Positions 8,843 to 17,712 of a stretch of 64,000 nt of DNA are shown piece by piece. The notes beneath the pieces are model-generated. The model made no database searches, was not told the origin of the DNA, and was given only the letters and a program-made list of their open reading frames with translations. The DNA is from CAYMZZ01 sp047600605 (lineage in GTDB: Bacteria; Bacteroidota; Bacteroidia; Chitinophagales; Chitinophagaceae), in contig JASGKK010000001.1 of the NCBI GenBank assembly GCA_047600605.1, forward strand, positions 1,922,001 through 1,986,000, written 5' to 3'. Position numbers and translations under genes: made by a program. The first letter of the stretch is position 1; the number at the start of each line of letters is the position of its first letter.

Positions 8843-8850
8843 GCTGCCTT
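8831..8850. terminator. Hairpin at the convergent ends of the EamA gene and frr
   Basis: AAGGCAGC (8831-8838) pairs perfectly with GCTGCCTT (8843-8850) across a CTGA loop that contains the EamA stop codon. A T-rich stretch follows on the plus strand and an A-rich run precedes it, so it could serve both directions. Confidence 0.55.
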
Positions 8851-8881
8851 ACCATTTCTTTTATTATTCCGGCAATATATA

Positions 8882-9442
8882 TCATACAGCCATGATCTCT
8901 TTCTCTTTTGTTGTGAGATGTTTTTCAACAGTTGAAATAAACCGGTCGGTCAATTGCTGTATGTCTGCTTCAGCATCTTTCGAAGCATCTTCGCTCAATC
9001 CATTTTTCTGAAGTTTCTTGATATTCTCAATCGCATCGCGACGGATATTGCGGATAGCCACTTTTGAATGTTCGCCTTCACCCTGACAACGTTTTACCAG
9101 TTCACGACGGCGCTCTTCTGTAAGCGGAGGAAGAAACAGCCGGATGATGACACCATCATTCTGAGGTGTAACGCCCAGGTTTGCCGCTATGATAGAGCGT
9201 TCAATGGGCTGCAGCATATTTTTTTCCCAGGGTTGAATACTCAATGTACGGGCATCCATTACACTGATATTGGCCACCTGGTTTATAGGCATGGGAGAAC
9301 CGTAATAATCAACCACCAGGCCATCCAGCATTTGCGGATTGGCTTTACCCGCTCTGATCTTGACCAGTTCGGCTTCCAGGTGGTTTATCGCTTTCTTCAT
9401 CTGCTCTTCAGTGCCTGAGGCAATTCTTGAAACTTCTTCCAT
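8882..9442 (-). CDS. frr: Ribosome recycling factor
   Basis: Works with EF-G to split post-termination ribosomes. The 186-residue length is standard. Recognisable segments are the helix ELVKIRAGKANPQMLDGLVV, the domain II core with SIQPWEKNMLQPIERSI and NLGVTPQNDGVIIRL, then PPLTEERRRELVK and the C-terminal helix bundle. A perfect TAGATTTG lies 22 bp upstream, so it has its own promoter, although it is co-directional with the upstream glycosyltransferase gene across a 129-bp gap in which I see nothing else. Confidence 0.96.
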   Translation of the reverse strand: MEEVSRIASGTEEQMKKAINHLEAELVKIRAGKANPQMLDGLVVDYYGSPMPINQVANISVMDARTLSIQPWEKNMLQPIERSIIAANLGVTPQNDGVIIRLFLPPLTEERRRELVKRCQGEGEHSKVAIRNIRRDAIENIKKLQKNGLSEDASKDAEADIQQLTDRFISTVEKHLTTKEKEIMAV

Positions 9443-9464
9443 TATTCTTAGATTTTAGCAAGCG

Positions 9465-9472
9465 CAAATCTA
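9465..9472 (-). promoter_or_regulatory. Bacteroidota -7 element upstream of frr
   Basis: The minus strand reads TAGATTTG, an exact TAnnTTTG match, 22 bp before the frr ATG. No convincing -33 element. Confidence 0.5.
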
Positions 9473-9571
9473 ACGAAAGCATGCCTTTAAAAAAAACATC
9501 GCTTCAACTCCCGCGCAGGCAATACAAATGACAGCAGCTCCGGCTGACAGAGAGATAGAACAGTTGAAAAT

Positions 9572-10714
9572 TTAATTATGGTCGGCGGTGGCAGCTTCCT
9601 GAGTAAGTGTAACTACCTTGGAAGTTGATTTGATCTCTGCCGGCTCCAGTATGCGGCGGGTGGAGACCACCATAGCACTACGACGTTTACGTTGATAATA
9701 CAGAATACCGATAGCGCTAAACCCGATCGCCAGCATGATCAAAAGCACTGTCGTAGAACCCAGCGAACGCAGGGAATAAGCCAGCACTACAAAACCGATA
9801 TTGGCACATACACAGGTAAAGGTGACGGCAGCATGGCCAAGGCCTTTACTAAGCAGTAAATGATGAATATGATTGCGGTCGGGGGTAAATGGCGAACGTC
9901 CGTTAAAAATGCGGATCGAAAACACCCGAAGCGTATCAAGCAGGGGGATAAATAAAATAGAAATACCCACCGCGGCCGAAGCGCCGATCGGCACCACCAC
10001 TGAAGGATCACTGGCCACATTGATAAATTTGATCACCATTATTGAGTTGATCAGGCCAATCATAAGTGAGCCGGAATCGCCCATGAAAATACGGGCCGGA
10101 TGGTAGTTGAAAATAAGAAAAGCAACCAGACTGCCTGTCAGGGCAAAGGCCAGCAATGCATAAGCCTGATAGCCGATCATGAAGAAATAAGTGCCAAAAA
10201 TGAGCATGGTAAGCATACCCAGGCTGGCAGCCAGACCATCAACTCCGTCAATCAGGTTAAATGAATTGATAACAACAATGATAGTCAGGTAACTTAGGGC
10301 AAGGCCGAAAGCCTCGGGCAGGGTCTCAAAGCCAAATAATCCATGCATACTATCGAGACGTATACCTCCCAGATGAATCAGGATAGAAGCGGCTATTACC
10401 TGGCCGGCAAATTTCTTACTGGCTGAAAGAACGATCAGATCATCTTTCAGGCCCAGGAAAAAAATAACCAGCGCTGCCGCGAAAAAGTATTGAAACTCAG
10501 GGTTTAAATAGCCCTGGATAGATAAAAGTGAAGCCAGCAGAAATCCGCCGAAAATGCCTACCCCTCCCAGTGAAGCTACCGCATGAGTGTGCACTTTTCT
10601 TTCATCAGGAATGTCATAAAGCTTCTTCTGATCTGCAATCTGTAACACAACCGGTATAGCCAGGAATGATATAATGAACGACACCGAAGCTGTTAGCAAT
10701 ACATCAAGCATCAA
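9572..10714 (-). CDS. MraY/WecA-family polyprenyl-phosphate sugar-phosphate transferase
   Basis: Integral membrane enzyme of about ten or eleven helices that transfers a HexNAc-1-phosphate (or similar sugar phosphate) from a UDP-sugar to undecaprenyl phosphate, starting an envelope glycan. Signatures are the cytoplasmic DDLIVLSASKK loop, the NLIDGVDGLA motif, the FMGDSGSL motif and the C-terminal PDRNHIHHLLL histidine cluster that separates WecA/TagO-type enzymes from MraY. At 380 residues the length fits. Which glycan it primes is unknown. Two adjacent ATGs open the frame. The soluble tail is about 50 residues. Confidence 0.92.
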   Translation of the reverse strand: MMLDVLLTASVSFIISFLAIPVVLQIADQKKLYDIPDERKVHTHAVASLGGVGIFGGFLLASLLSIQGYLNPEFQYFFAAALVIFFLGLKDDLIVLSASKKFAGQVIAASILIHLGGIRLDSMHGLFGFETLPEAFGLALSYLTIIVVINSFNLIDGVDGLAASLGMLTMLIFGTYFFMIGYQAYALLAFALTGSLVAFLIFNYHPARIFMGDSGSLMIGLINSIMVIKFINVASDPSVVVPIGASAAVGISILFIPLLDTLRVFSIRIFNGRSPFTPDRNHIHHLLLSKGLGHAAVTFTCVCANIGFVVLAYSLRSLGSTTVLLIMLAIGFSAIGILYYQRKRRSAMVVSTRRILEPAEIKSTSKVVTLTQEAATADHN

Positions 10715-10940
10715 GCAGGGTTTTACGGTACAAAAATAGGCTTAAACCTTTAAGTTTGTCATTGGGTTTGAACTAATTAATACTTCGCCAATATTAATTG
10801 TCATACCCCCTCAGTATGGTGGAATTGGAGGAGATTAATATCAACGGATGGATTTTTTCGGAAAAAAGATTGCACTTTTGCAGCGCCCTAACCTGTTTGA
10901 GGGGGCAAGATACAAAAAGTTTAAAAAGTACCTAATTTTT

Positions 10941-11774
10941 ATGCCTGAACTGAAAGCCATTGCATCGCAAATACGCCGTGATATTGTACGTATGGTACAT
11001 GGAGCAAATAGTGGACACCCCGGTGGTTCACTGGGTTGTGCCGACTTCCTTACTGCCCTGTACTTCAAGATAATGAAACACGACCCGGCATTTCATATGG
11101 ATGCCCGCAATGAAGACGTCTTTGTCTTATCAAATGGTCATATTTCTCCCGTCTTCTATTCAGTCCTGGCACGGTCAGGCTACTTCGACATCAAAGAACT
11201 TGCTACTTTCCGAAAAATAAACTCCCGTCTGCAGGGCCACCCCGCTACGCATGAACATCTGCCCGGTATCCGCATAGCCAGCGGTTCGCTGGGACAGGGT
11301 ATGAGCGTGGCTATTGGCGCAGCCCTCACCAAAAAGCTGAACAACGACAGCAATCTGGTATTTTCACTTCATGGTGATGGCGAGCTCGATGAAGGCCAGG
11401 TTTGGGAAGCCGCCATGTTTGCCGCCCACCACAAAGTGGATAATCTCATTTCCACCATCGACTGGAATGGCCAGCAAATTGATGGCCCTACCAGTAAGGT
11501 TATGAACCTTGGCAATCTTCGCGCCAAATTTGATGCGTTTGGCTGGACTACCCTCGAAATGAAAGGTAATGATATGGATGAGGTAGTCGCCGGACTGGAC
11601 AAAGCTAAAGGTCTTACCGGACAGGGTAAACCTGTCTGCATCCTGATGCATACAGTAATGGGTAAAGGTGTTGATTTTATGGAGGGCACGCACGAATGGC
11701 ATGGCATCGCCCCCAATGATGAACAACTGGCCAAAGCACTGGCTCAATTGCCCGAAACACTCGGCGATTACTAA
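10941..11774 (+). CDS. Transketolase, N-terminal (thiamine-diphosphate) subunit
   Basis: N-terminal half of a split transketolase, 277 residues, carrying the ThDP-binding module. It shows SGHPGGSLGCADFLTALYF, the NEDVFVLSNGHISP segment, GSLGQGMSVAIGAA and the cofactor motif HGDGELDEGQVWEA with the Mg2+ Asp. In species with split enzymes a separate C-terminal subunit completes the active site in the pentose-phosphate pathway. That subunit is usually adjacent, but here the next gene is convergent and unrelated. The ATG at 10941 was chosen because upstream codons back to 10848 read as non-coding sequence. Upstream, CACTTTTG near 10871-10878 is a weak -7 candidate. Confidence 0.92.
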   Translation: MPELKAIASQIRRDIVRMVHGANSGHPGGSLGCADFLTALYFKIMKHDPAFHMDARNEDVFVLSNGHISPVFYSVLARSGYFDIKELATFRKINSRLQGHPATHEHLPGIRIASGSLGQGMSVAIGAALTKKLNNDSNLVFSLHGDGELDEGQVWEAAMFAAHHKVDNLISTIDWNGQQIDGPTSKVMNLGNLRAKFDAFGWTTLEMKGNDMDEVVAGLDKAKGLTGQGKPVCILMHTVMGKGVDFMEGTHEWHGIAPNDEQLAKALAQLPETLGDY

Positions 11775-11790
11775 GAATTACTCCTTAAAA

Positions 11791-13026
11791 TTATTCGCTT
11801 CGTAAACTAAACTGGTGCCTGGCAGCCTTTGTAGAAGGCAGCCAGGATGCCAGTAAGGAAATAACCAGTACGGTAGCCCCTACCAGCAAAAAGTCGGCAA
11901 CCCGCAGTTTTATCGGGAAATAATTGATCAGGAAGGTCCCTCCTTCGAGGGGTATCAGATGAAAATTAATCTGCAGCCATGCAATAAAGGTAGCCAGCAG
12001 CATTCCGATAACCGTACCTACCAGCGCCAGCAATAAACCTTCACTCAAAAAAATACGTTGAATAAACCGCCGGCTGCCGCCCAGGGCATGCAGCACACCA
12101 ATATCCTTCTGCTTTTCAAGCACCAGCATCGTCAGCGCACCGATCATATTGAAAGCCGCTACAACCAGTATCAGTGACAATACTCCGTAAATAATCCAGC
12201 GCTCCATATTCATGACCGAGTACAGGCTCTGATTCTGCTCATAACGCGTTTGCACCAGGTAACCCGGACCCATCACTTTCTCCACTGTTTTCTTTACATC
12301 ATCCGCAGTATTGGGGTCGCGCAACCTGATCTCAATGCCGCTATACAGATTACTGTCGAGCCGCAATGCCTGGCGGGCATAATCCAGATTGGTAATCGCA
12401 TACTTCGTATCAAAATCCTGCTGTATCTGAAATGAAGAAGAACTTTGAATGTTGTCATTGCTGATATCATTCAGCGGATCTATCTGCTCGGTTTTGCTCT
12501 TGCGGGGCAGGATGATCTTGAGATAAAAAAGATTCCGGTCTGCTGCAATTCCCAGCGCCCCTTCTACCCCTGTACCCAGTATGAGTTTGGGGGCTTCTGC
12601 CGTGCCCAGGTCATACTGGCCGCTGACGATATGATCTGCCACACCTGTCACCTGGCGATACGCATCATCTACTGCCATCAGGTGCACCACCGATTGATAA
12701 TCCTCGTTCTGAAGCAGGGCTTTCTCCTCAATCACTCTCGAAAAACCGGCTATTTCTTTTATCGCCCGCAGACGATTCAGTTGCTCAGCTGTAACGGAAA
12801 TATGCTTACCCGAAGCCGGTTTTATTTTAAGATCTGTATAAAAAGAAGAATACAGCGATTTTACCAGGTCTTCAAAACCATTGAAAACGCTCAATACCAG
12901 TATGAGCGCTACCGTACCCATAATGATGGCCCCGATACTGATCCAGGCAATCACATTGATGGCATTCGTTGATTTTTTGGCTTTGAAATAGCGCCAGGCA
13001 AAGAGGAAATGCAAGGTAATATGCAA
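11791..13026 (-). CDS. FtsX/LolC-E-like ABC transporter permease
   Basis: 411-residue permease with one N-terminal membrane helix (NAINVIAWISIGAIIMGTVA), a large extracytoplasmic MacB-like domain (about 50-270) and three C-terminal helices (FtsX domain, GVLHALGGSRRFIQRIFLSEG between the first two). This is the LolC/LolE architecture, used in Gram-negatives to extract lipoproteins from the inner membrane. The cognate ATPase is not next to it. It follows rbfA by 26 bp on the same strand, a pairing I recall as common in Bacteroidota, so they probably form an operon. Confidence 0.87.
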   Translation of the reverse strand: MHITLHFLFAWRYFKAKKSTNAINVIAWISIGAIIMGTVALILVLSVFNGFEDLVKSLYSSFYTDLKIKPASGKHISVTAEQLNRLRAIKEIAGFSRVIEEKALLQNEDYQSVVHLMAVDDAYRQVTGVADHIVSGQYDLGTAEAPKLILGTGVEGALGIAADRNLFYLKIILPRKSKTEQIDPLNDISNDNIQSSSSFQIQQDFDTKYAITNLDYARQALRLDSNLYSGIEIRLRDPNTADDVKKTVEKVMGPGYLVQTRYEQNQSLYSVMNMERWIIYGVLSLILVVAAFNMIGALTMLVLEKQKDIGVLHALGGSRRFIQRIFLSEGLLLALVGTVIGMLLATFIAWLQINFHLIPLEGGTFLINYFPIKLRVADFLLVGATVLVISLLASWLPSTKAARHQFSLRSE

Positions 13027-13052
13027 ATATTAAGTTAAAACTAAGTGCAACT

Positions 13053-13409
13053 TTACTCGTCGCCCTTGATCTTTTTGAACAGTTCTTCCATCCTGAACAC
13101 ATGGTCCAGCGTATCGTCCTGGAAGAATTTCAGCACCGGCATACTACGCAATTGATGACGTACCCGGCCAGTCAGTTCCTTCTTGATTTCATGATGGCGT
13201 TCCTCAATCTTTTTCAGTGCCGATTCCACGTCTTTTACCTGAAAGAAACTCAGATAAAAACGGGCTTCGAGCAGGTCAGGTGTCACCTTCACAGACGATA
13301 TGGAAACCATGCCGCCATCAATCATATTAAGGCCAAGGCGCTGAAAGATGAGGTTCATCTCTTCGTTCAGCAAACCGGCTATCTGTTTCTGTCTTTTTCC
13401 TTCTTCCAT
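13053..13409 (-). CDS. rbfA: Ribosome-binding factor A
   Basis: Small KH-type protein that helps mature the 5' end of 16S rRNA on the 30S subunit. The 118 residues begin MEEGKRQKQIAGLLNEEMNL, then the conserved GMVSISSVKVTPDLLEARFYLSFF strand pair and the late RHQLRSMPVLKFFQDDTLD motif, which is diagnostic for RbfA. It is divergent from the ABC exporter gene; on the minus strand a TAATTTTA near 13460 (one mismatch to the -7 consensus) could serve it. Confidence 0.94.
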   Translation of the reverse strand: MEEGKRQKQIAGLLNEEMNLIFQRLGLNMIDGGMVSISSVKVTPDLLEARFYLSFFQVKDVESALKKIEERHHEIKKELTGRVRHQLRSMPVLKFFQDDTLDHVFRMEELFKKIKGDE

Positions 13410-13500
13410 TTTACAGCATTTTATTGCCTGCCATCACAAACCTGCTGGCAGACGCGGTAAAATTACTTACTTTGCCCCGTTTAAGCGAACACAGGACCTG

Positions 13501-15303
13501 ATGAAAAAATATTCGCGGATTTTAAGCTATCTCAAACGGCAAAAAGGCAAGCTGGGACTTTACTTTCTGTGCGTTTTGCTGGCCACCCTTTTTGGAGTTA
13601 TTTCTATCGGAATGCTCATCCCCTTTTTCGGACTCATCTTTGAAACAGGCGTTCCGGGTGGTGTTCCATTCAAAGGCAATGCACTGGGCAGCCATCTCAA
13701 CAATTTCCTGACAGACATCATCAGCCGCGACAAGCTGGCTGGTCTTACCGTCATTTGTATCATCATTATCAGCGCCACTTTCCTTAAAAACCTTTTCCTG
13801 TATCTGTCTAACCGGCTGTCGGTACCCATCCGTACATCTATCATCACACATTTGCGCGGCGAGTTATACGATAAGATATTAAGGCTCCCAATCGGCTACT
13901 TTACCGAAAAGAAAAAGGGCGATATCATTTCACGTATGACCAATGATATAGGTGAGATTGAAGGTTCCGTAGTGGGCATGCTTGATGGCCTGGTGAAAGA
14001 TCCCATTACAGTGGTCGGTTACCTGATATTCCTGATTATCATTTCACCTCAGTTATCACTTTTCCTGCTGATCCTGTTGCCGATTACAGGCCTTATCATC
14101 GGCCGGGTCAGCCGTAAGCTTAAACGCCAGTCGCAGGATGCAGCCATTAAACTCGGTGAAGGACTCTCTATTCTCGATGAAACGCTCAGCGGCCTGCGCG
14201 TTATCAAGGCTTTTCTGGCCGAAAAGATCCTGAGTACCCGTTTTCACCAGGTAAATACCGATCTGTTTAATATCCGGAAAAAAATGGGTGCCCGACGCGA
14301 CCTCGCATCTCCCCTCACAGAAGTACTGGGTGTGATGGTACTCTGTACCATTCTCTACTTTGGCGGCCGCCTCGTACTGCTGGCTGGCACACTGGAAGGC
14401 GAAGAACTGGTAACCTATATCGCTGCCTTTGCCATGCTCATTAACCCCGCCAAAAACATTTCTACCTCATTCTTTAATATCCAGCGTGGTGCAGGCGCCC
14501 TGCAGCGTGTGGAAGAAGTACTCAACTCTCCTGTCACTGTTGATGAAAACCTCCATGGCAAAGTGCTGGATACTTTCAACAACAGCATCGAGTTTCGTAA
14601 TGTAGTGTTTGCCTACGACGACGCCGTGATACTCGACAACATAAACCTTACTATCCGCAAAGGACAGACAGTCGCCCTGGTAGGTTCGTCTGGTGCCGGT
14701 AAGTCAACCCTCGCCGACCTCGTGCCCCGCTTTCATGATGTAACCAGTGGCGAAGTGCTGATAGATGGTGTCAATATCAAAGATTATTCGCTCCGCTCTG
14801 TACGCAGCCTGATGAGCGTGGTTACACAGGAGCCCATTCTTTTCAACGATACAATCGCCAACAACATTGCACTGGGACAGTCTCACACAGATCTGGCCGC
14901 TATTGAACAGGCTGCCCGCATTGCCAATGCGCATAATTTTATTTCGGGTAAAGAAGATGGATATCAAACCAATATCGGTGACCGCGGCAGCAAACTCAGT
15001 GGTGGCGAACGTCAGCGTCTTACCATTGCCCGTGCAGTACTCAAAAATCCGCCTATCCTGATTCTTGATGAGGCTACTTCCTCGCTCGATACCGAAAGCG
15101 AACGCCTGGTACAGGATGCTATCAACAACATGATGCAAAACCGAACCAGCATCGTCATTGCTCACCGGTTATCGACCATCCGGCATGCAGATGAAATTGT
15201 AGTATTACAGAAAGGAAAAATTGTAGAGCGTGGCACACATGAGCAGTTGATCGCTCTCAACGGATTCTACAAACGCCTGGTAGATATGCAGGAAGTGAGA
15301 TAA
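13501..15303 (+). CDS. MsbA-like ABC transporter, fused permease and ATPase
   Basis: 600-residue half-transporter. The N-terminal six-helix ABC exporter domain (about 1-320) contains a conserved GDIISRMTNDIGEIEG coupling region, and the nucleotide-binding domain (about 350-600) has Walker A GSSGAGKST, Q-loop VTQEP, signature LSGGERQR, Walker B ILILDEATSSLD and the switch His in IAHRLST. The closest role is MsbA-type flipping of lipid A or phospholipid across the inner membrane, but lipid-linked glycan or peptide export cannot be excluded. The ATG at 13501 follows a TTACTTTG element (13467-13474, one mismatch to TAnnTTTG). Confidence 0.9.
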   Translation: MKKYSRILSYLKRQKGKLGLYFLCVLLATLFGVISIGMLIPFFGLIFETGVPGGVPFKGNALGSHLNNFLTDIISRDKLAGLTVICIIIISATFLKNLFLYLSNRLSVPIRTSIITHLRGELYDKILRLPIGYFTEKKKGDIISRMTNDIGEIEGSVVGMLDGLVKDPITVVGYLIFLIIISPQLSLFLLILLPITGLIIGRVSRKLKRQSQDAAIKLGEGLSILDETLSGLRVIKAFLAEKILSTRFHQVNTDLFNIRKKMGARRDLASPLTEVLGVMVLCTILYFGGRLVLLAGTLEGEELVTYIAAFAMLINPAKNISTSFFNIQRGAGALQRVEEVLNSPVTVDENLHGKVLDTFNNSIEFRNVVFAYDDAVILDNINLTIRKGQTVALVGSSGAGKSTLADLVPRFHDVTSGEVLIDGVNIKDYSLRSVRSLMSVVTQEPILFNDTIANNIALGQSHTDLAAIEQAARIANAHNFISGKEDGYQTNIGDRGSKLSGGERQRLTIARAVLKNPPILILDEATSSLDTESERLVQDAINNMMQNRTSIVIAHRLSTIRHADEIVVLQKGKIVERGTHEQLIALNGFYKRLVDMQEVR

Positions 15304-15390
15304 AAAGTATAAAGAGTATAAAAAGTTTAAAGGGTATAAAGGGGTTAAGAGTAATCTCGCTCTTTGCCCGCTTCGCGTTCTTTGCGTTTC
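15304..15390. repeat. AT-rich tandem units followed by a CTTTGC/CTTCGC-rich segment
   Basis: 15304-15351 is made of degenerate units of the form 'GTATAAAGAG / GTTTAAAGGG / GTATAAAGGG'. 15360-15387 is a different low-complexity stretch built on CTTTGC and CTTCGC. Neither is coding. Both occupy the 222-bp gap between the ABC exporter and the S9 peptidase; the AT-rich units resemble the elements at 4.0 and 43.3 kb. Confidence 0.65.
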
Positions 15391-15525
15391 CTGCTGTTCA
15401 TTTGCTGCAAACAACATAAAATTACTGCAGTTATCCCTGTTTTTGACCATCCGGGGAGTTTTGGCCTCCGTTGAACAGATTTCATTTATTCCTTCGTATT
15501 TTCCGGATTCACCAATGCCATTCAC

Positions 15526-17643
15526 ATGAAAAAGCTCTCTTTAGTTGGCCTGCTCACTGCAGGCTGCAGCCTGTGGGCCATTGCACAAAACAGGGAAGTG
15601 ACCTACGATCAGGCCTTCCGCAATACGCCCACTCAAATCACCCAGACACTGCCCCAGATCAGTAAGTGGATTGATGACAACCAGTATGTGGAAACCCGCC
15701 GCGATGCCGGTGGCAAATCCACTTCCGTGGTCGTGAATGTGAAAACGGGCGTCACCGCACCTTATGAAGAACCCAAAAGCACCACTGCAGTAAAAGATTT
15801 TGCTGCACCGAAAGATGCCAAAAACCTTACCTGGAGCCCCGATGGCAAACTGGCCGCGTACACGCTCAACAACAATCTGTATGTACACAATACAGAAACC
15901 GGACAGGCGTCACAGCTCACCCGCGATGGCTCAGAAAACATCAAAAACGGTTATGCTTCCTGGGTTTATTTTGAAGAGATACTGGGTCGCGGCAGCCGTT
16001 ACCGTGCTTTCTGGTGGAGTAACGATAGCAAGCGCATCGCCTTTATGCGCTTCGATGATTCGCAGGTACCCACTTTCCCGATCTATGTGATCAAAGATCA
16101 GCATGGCTATCTCGAAAACGAACATTATCCCAAAGCTGGTGATCCCAACCCTCAGGTACGTATCGGCGTGGCTGAAGTAGGAAGCGGAGCCGTCACCTGG
16201 GCTGACTTCAACGAAAAAGATGATCAGTATTTTGGCCAGCCTTACTGGACACCCAATGGTCAACTGTGGATACAATGGATGAACCGCGGACAGGATCAGT
16301 TGAAATTATACCAGGTGGATCTTGCCTCAGGTGCCAAAAAGACGATCTATGAAGAACAACAAACTACCTGGATCGACCTGGATAAAGGTGACCGCGTTGA
16401 ATTTCTTCCCAGTGGAAAAGGATTTATTCTCAAAAGTGATAAAAGCGGCTGGGCACAACTTTCTATCCATGATATGGATGGCAAACTCCTTTTCCAGCCC
16501 ACCAATGGAGAATACACCGTAGGTTCGGTCTTTAAAGTCGATGAAAAAAATAAAACACTTTATTTCAACGCCCGCAAAGAAAATTCAGCCCGCTGGGATC
16601 TGTATAGTGCAAGTTTTGACGGTAAAAAAATGATCCGTCTTTCCAATGGCGACTACTCCTATTCAGGCATGAGTATCTCGCCCAACAACAAATATTTCAT
16701 CACATCATACTCCAACATATCCACCCCAACCACGATGGTGCTGATGGATATGAAAGGAAAGCAGGTACGTGAGATCGGAAATGTGAAAGGCAGTGCCTTT
16801 GCCGAATATGCCCTGCCACGCAAAGAACTGATTCGGGTAAAATCTGCCGACGGTCTTTTTGATCTTCCCGTACTCATTACCTATCCCATCAACTTTGACC
16901 CCTCCAAAAAATATCCCGTTCTGGCCAGTATCTATGGCGGGCCAAACTCAGGTCGTGTTATGGACACCTGGCAAACCAGCGCCACCGAACTCTGGTGGGC
17001 CAAAGAAGGTATGATCCAGGTGGTCTTTGATAACCGCAGCAGTGGTCATTTTGGAAAAAAAGGAATGAATTATATCCATCGCCAGATGGGCAAATATGAG
17101 ATTGAAGATTATATGCAATGTGGTAAATGGCTCAGGGAAAAACCATTCGTTGATGGCAGCCGTCTGGGTATCACCGGTGGCAGCTTTGGCGGCTACATGA
17201 CCTGTATGGCCCTCACCTATGGCGCCGATGTATTCACACACGGCGTAGCCAATGCCTCTGTTACCGACTGGCAGTTTTACGACTCGCATTATACAGAGCG
17301 CTACATGGACACGCCCAAAGAAAACCCCGAAGGTTATAAAAACACATCTGTTATGACCTATGCCGACAAACTGAAAGGCCTGCTGCGTATTGTACACGGC
17401 ACTTCCGACGACAATGTGCATATGCAAAACAGCCTGATGCTGATTGACAAACTGCAGAACCTGAAAAAGCATTTTGAATTTATGCTTTACCCGGGCGAAC
17501 GTCATGGTATTGGCGGCAACAATGCTGCCAAAGGCCTGCATAACCGTACAGAGGCTTATAACTTTTATTACCAGTACCTGCTGCAAAAACCTATGCCGCA
17601 AGAGTTCTGGCAAAATACCGGCAATACCCAGCGCGGTTTTTAA
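15526..17643 (+). CDS. Secreted S9-family prolyl peptidase (dipeptidyl peptidase IV-like)
   Basis: 705-residue serine peptidase with a signal peptide (MKKLSLVGLLTAGCSLWAIAQ), an N-terminal DPP IV beta-propeller (about 80-430, with the EEILGRGSRYRAFWWSND segment supplying the N-terminus-binding Glu pair region) and an alpha/beta-hydrolase domain. The triad is visible: Ser553 in GGSFGGYM, Asp628 in TSDDNVHMQN and His660 in ERHGIGG. It should remove N-terminal Xaa-Pro dipeptides in the periplasm. It is monocistronic: a repeat-filled gap precedes it and a strong hairpin follows. Confidence 0.93.
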   Translation: MKKLSLVGLLTAGCSLWAIAQNREVTYDQAFRNTPTQITQTLPQISKWIDDNQYVETRRDAGGKSTSVVVNVKTGVTAPYEEPKSTTAVKDFAAPKDAKNLTWSPDGKLAAYTLNNNLYVHNTETGQASQLTRDGSENIKNGYASWVYFEEILGRGSRYRAFWWSNDSKRIAFMRFDDSQVPTFPIYVIKDQHGYLENEHYPKAGDPNPQVRIGVAEVGSGAVTWADFNEKDDQYFGQPYWTPNGQLWIQWMNRGQDQLKLYQVDLASGAKKTIYEEQQTTWIDLDKGDRVEFLPSGKGFILKSDKSGWAQLSIHDMDGKLLFQPTNGEYTVGSVFKVDEKNKTLYFNARKENSARWDLYSASFDGKKMIRLSNGDYSYSGMSISPNNKYFITSYSNISTPTTMVLMDMKGKQVREIGNVKGSAFAEYALPRKELIRVKSADGLFDLPVLITYPINFDPSKKYPVLASIYGGPNSGRVMDTWQTSATELWWAKEGMIQVVFDNRSSGHFGKKGMNYIHRQMGKYEIEDYMQCGKWLREKPFVDGSRLGITGGSFGGYMTCMALTYGADVFTHGVANASVTDWQFYDSHYTERYMDTPKENPEGYKNTSVMTYADKLKGLLRIVHGTSDDNVHMQNSLMLIDKLQNLKKHFEFMLYPGERHGIGGNNAAKGLHNRTEAYNFYYQYLLQKPMPQEFWQNTGNTQRGF

Positions 17644-17659
17644 ATATATATTTCATATA

Positions 17660-17693
17660 AATAAAGAAAGCCCCATACGGGGCTTTCTTTATT
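17660..17693. terminator. Strong bidirectional terminator
   Basis: AATAAAGAAAGCCCC (17660-17674) pairs perfectly over 15 bp with 17679-17693 around an ATAC loop. The stem ends in A/T runs on both sides, as expected for a hairpin that serves the S9 peptidase (plus) and the acyl-CoA dehydrogenase (minus). Confidence 0.85.
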
Positions 17694-17712
17694 AGTTTAA
17701 TAAAAGATCGTG

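Noticed and set aside
10848..10940. N-terminal extension of the transketolase subunit
   Set aside because: The 31 extra residues are not conserved-looking and contain a promoter-like stretch; the ATG at 10941 gives the normal start.
16948..17613. 221-codon minus-strand frame in the S9 peptidase
   Set aside because: Antisense to the catalytic domain of a clear S9 enzyme; composition is unlike a protein gene.
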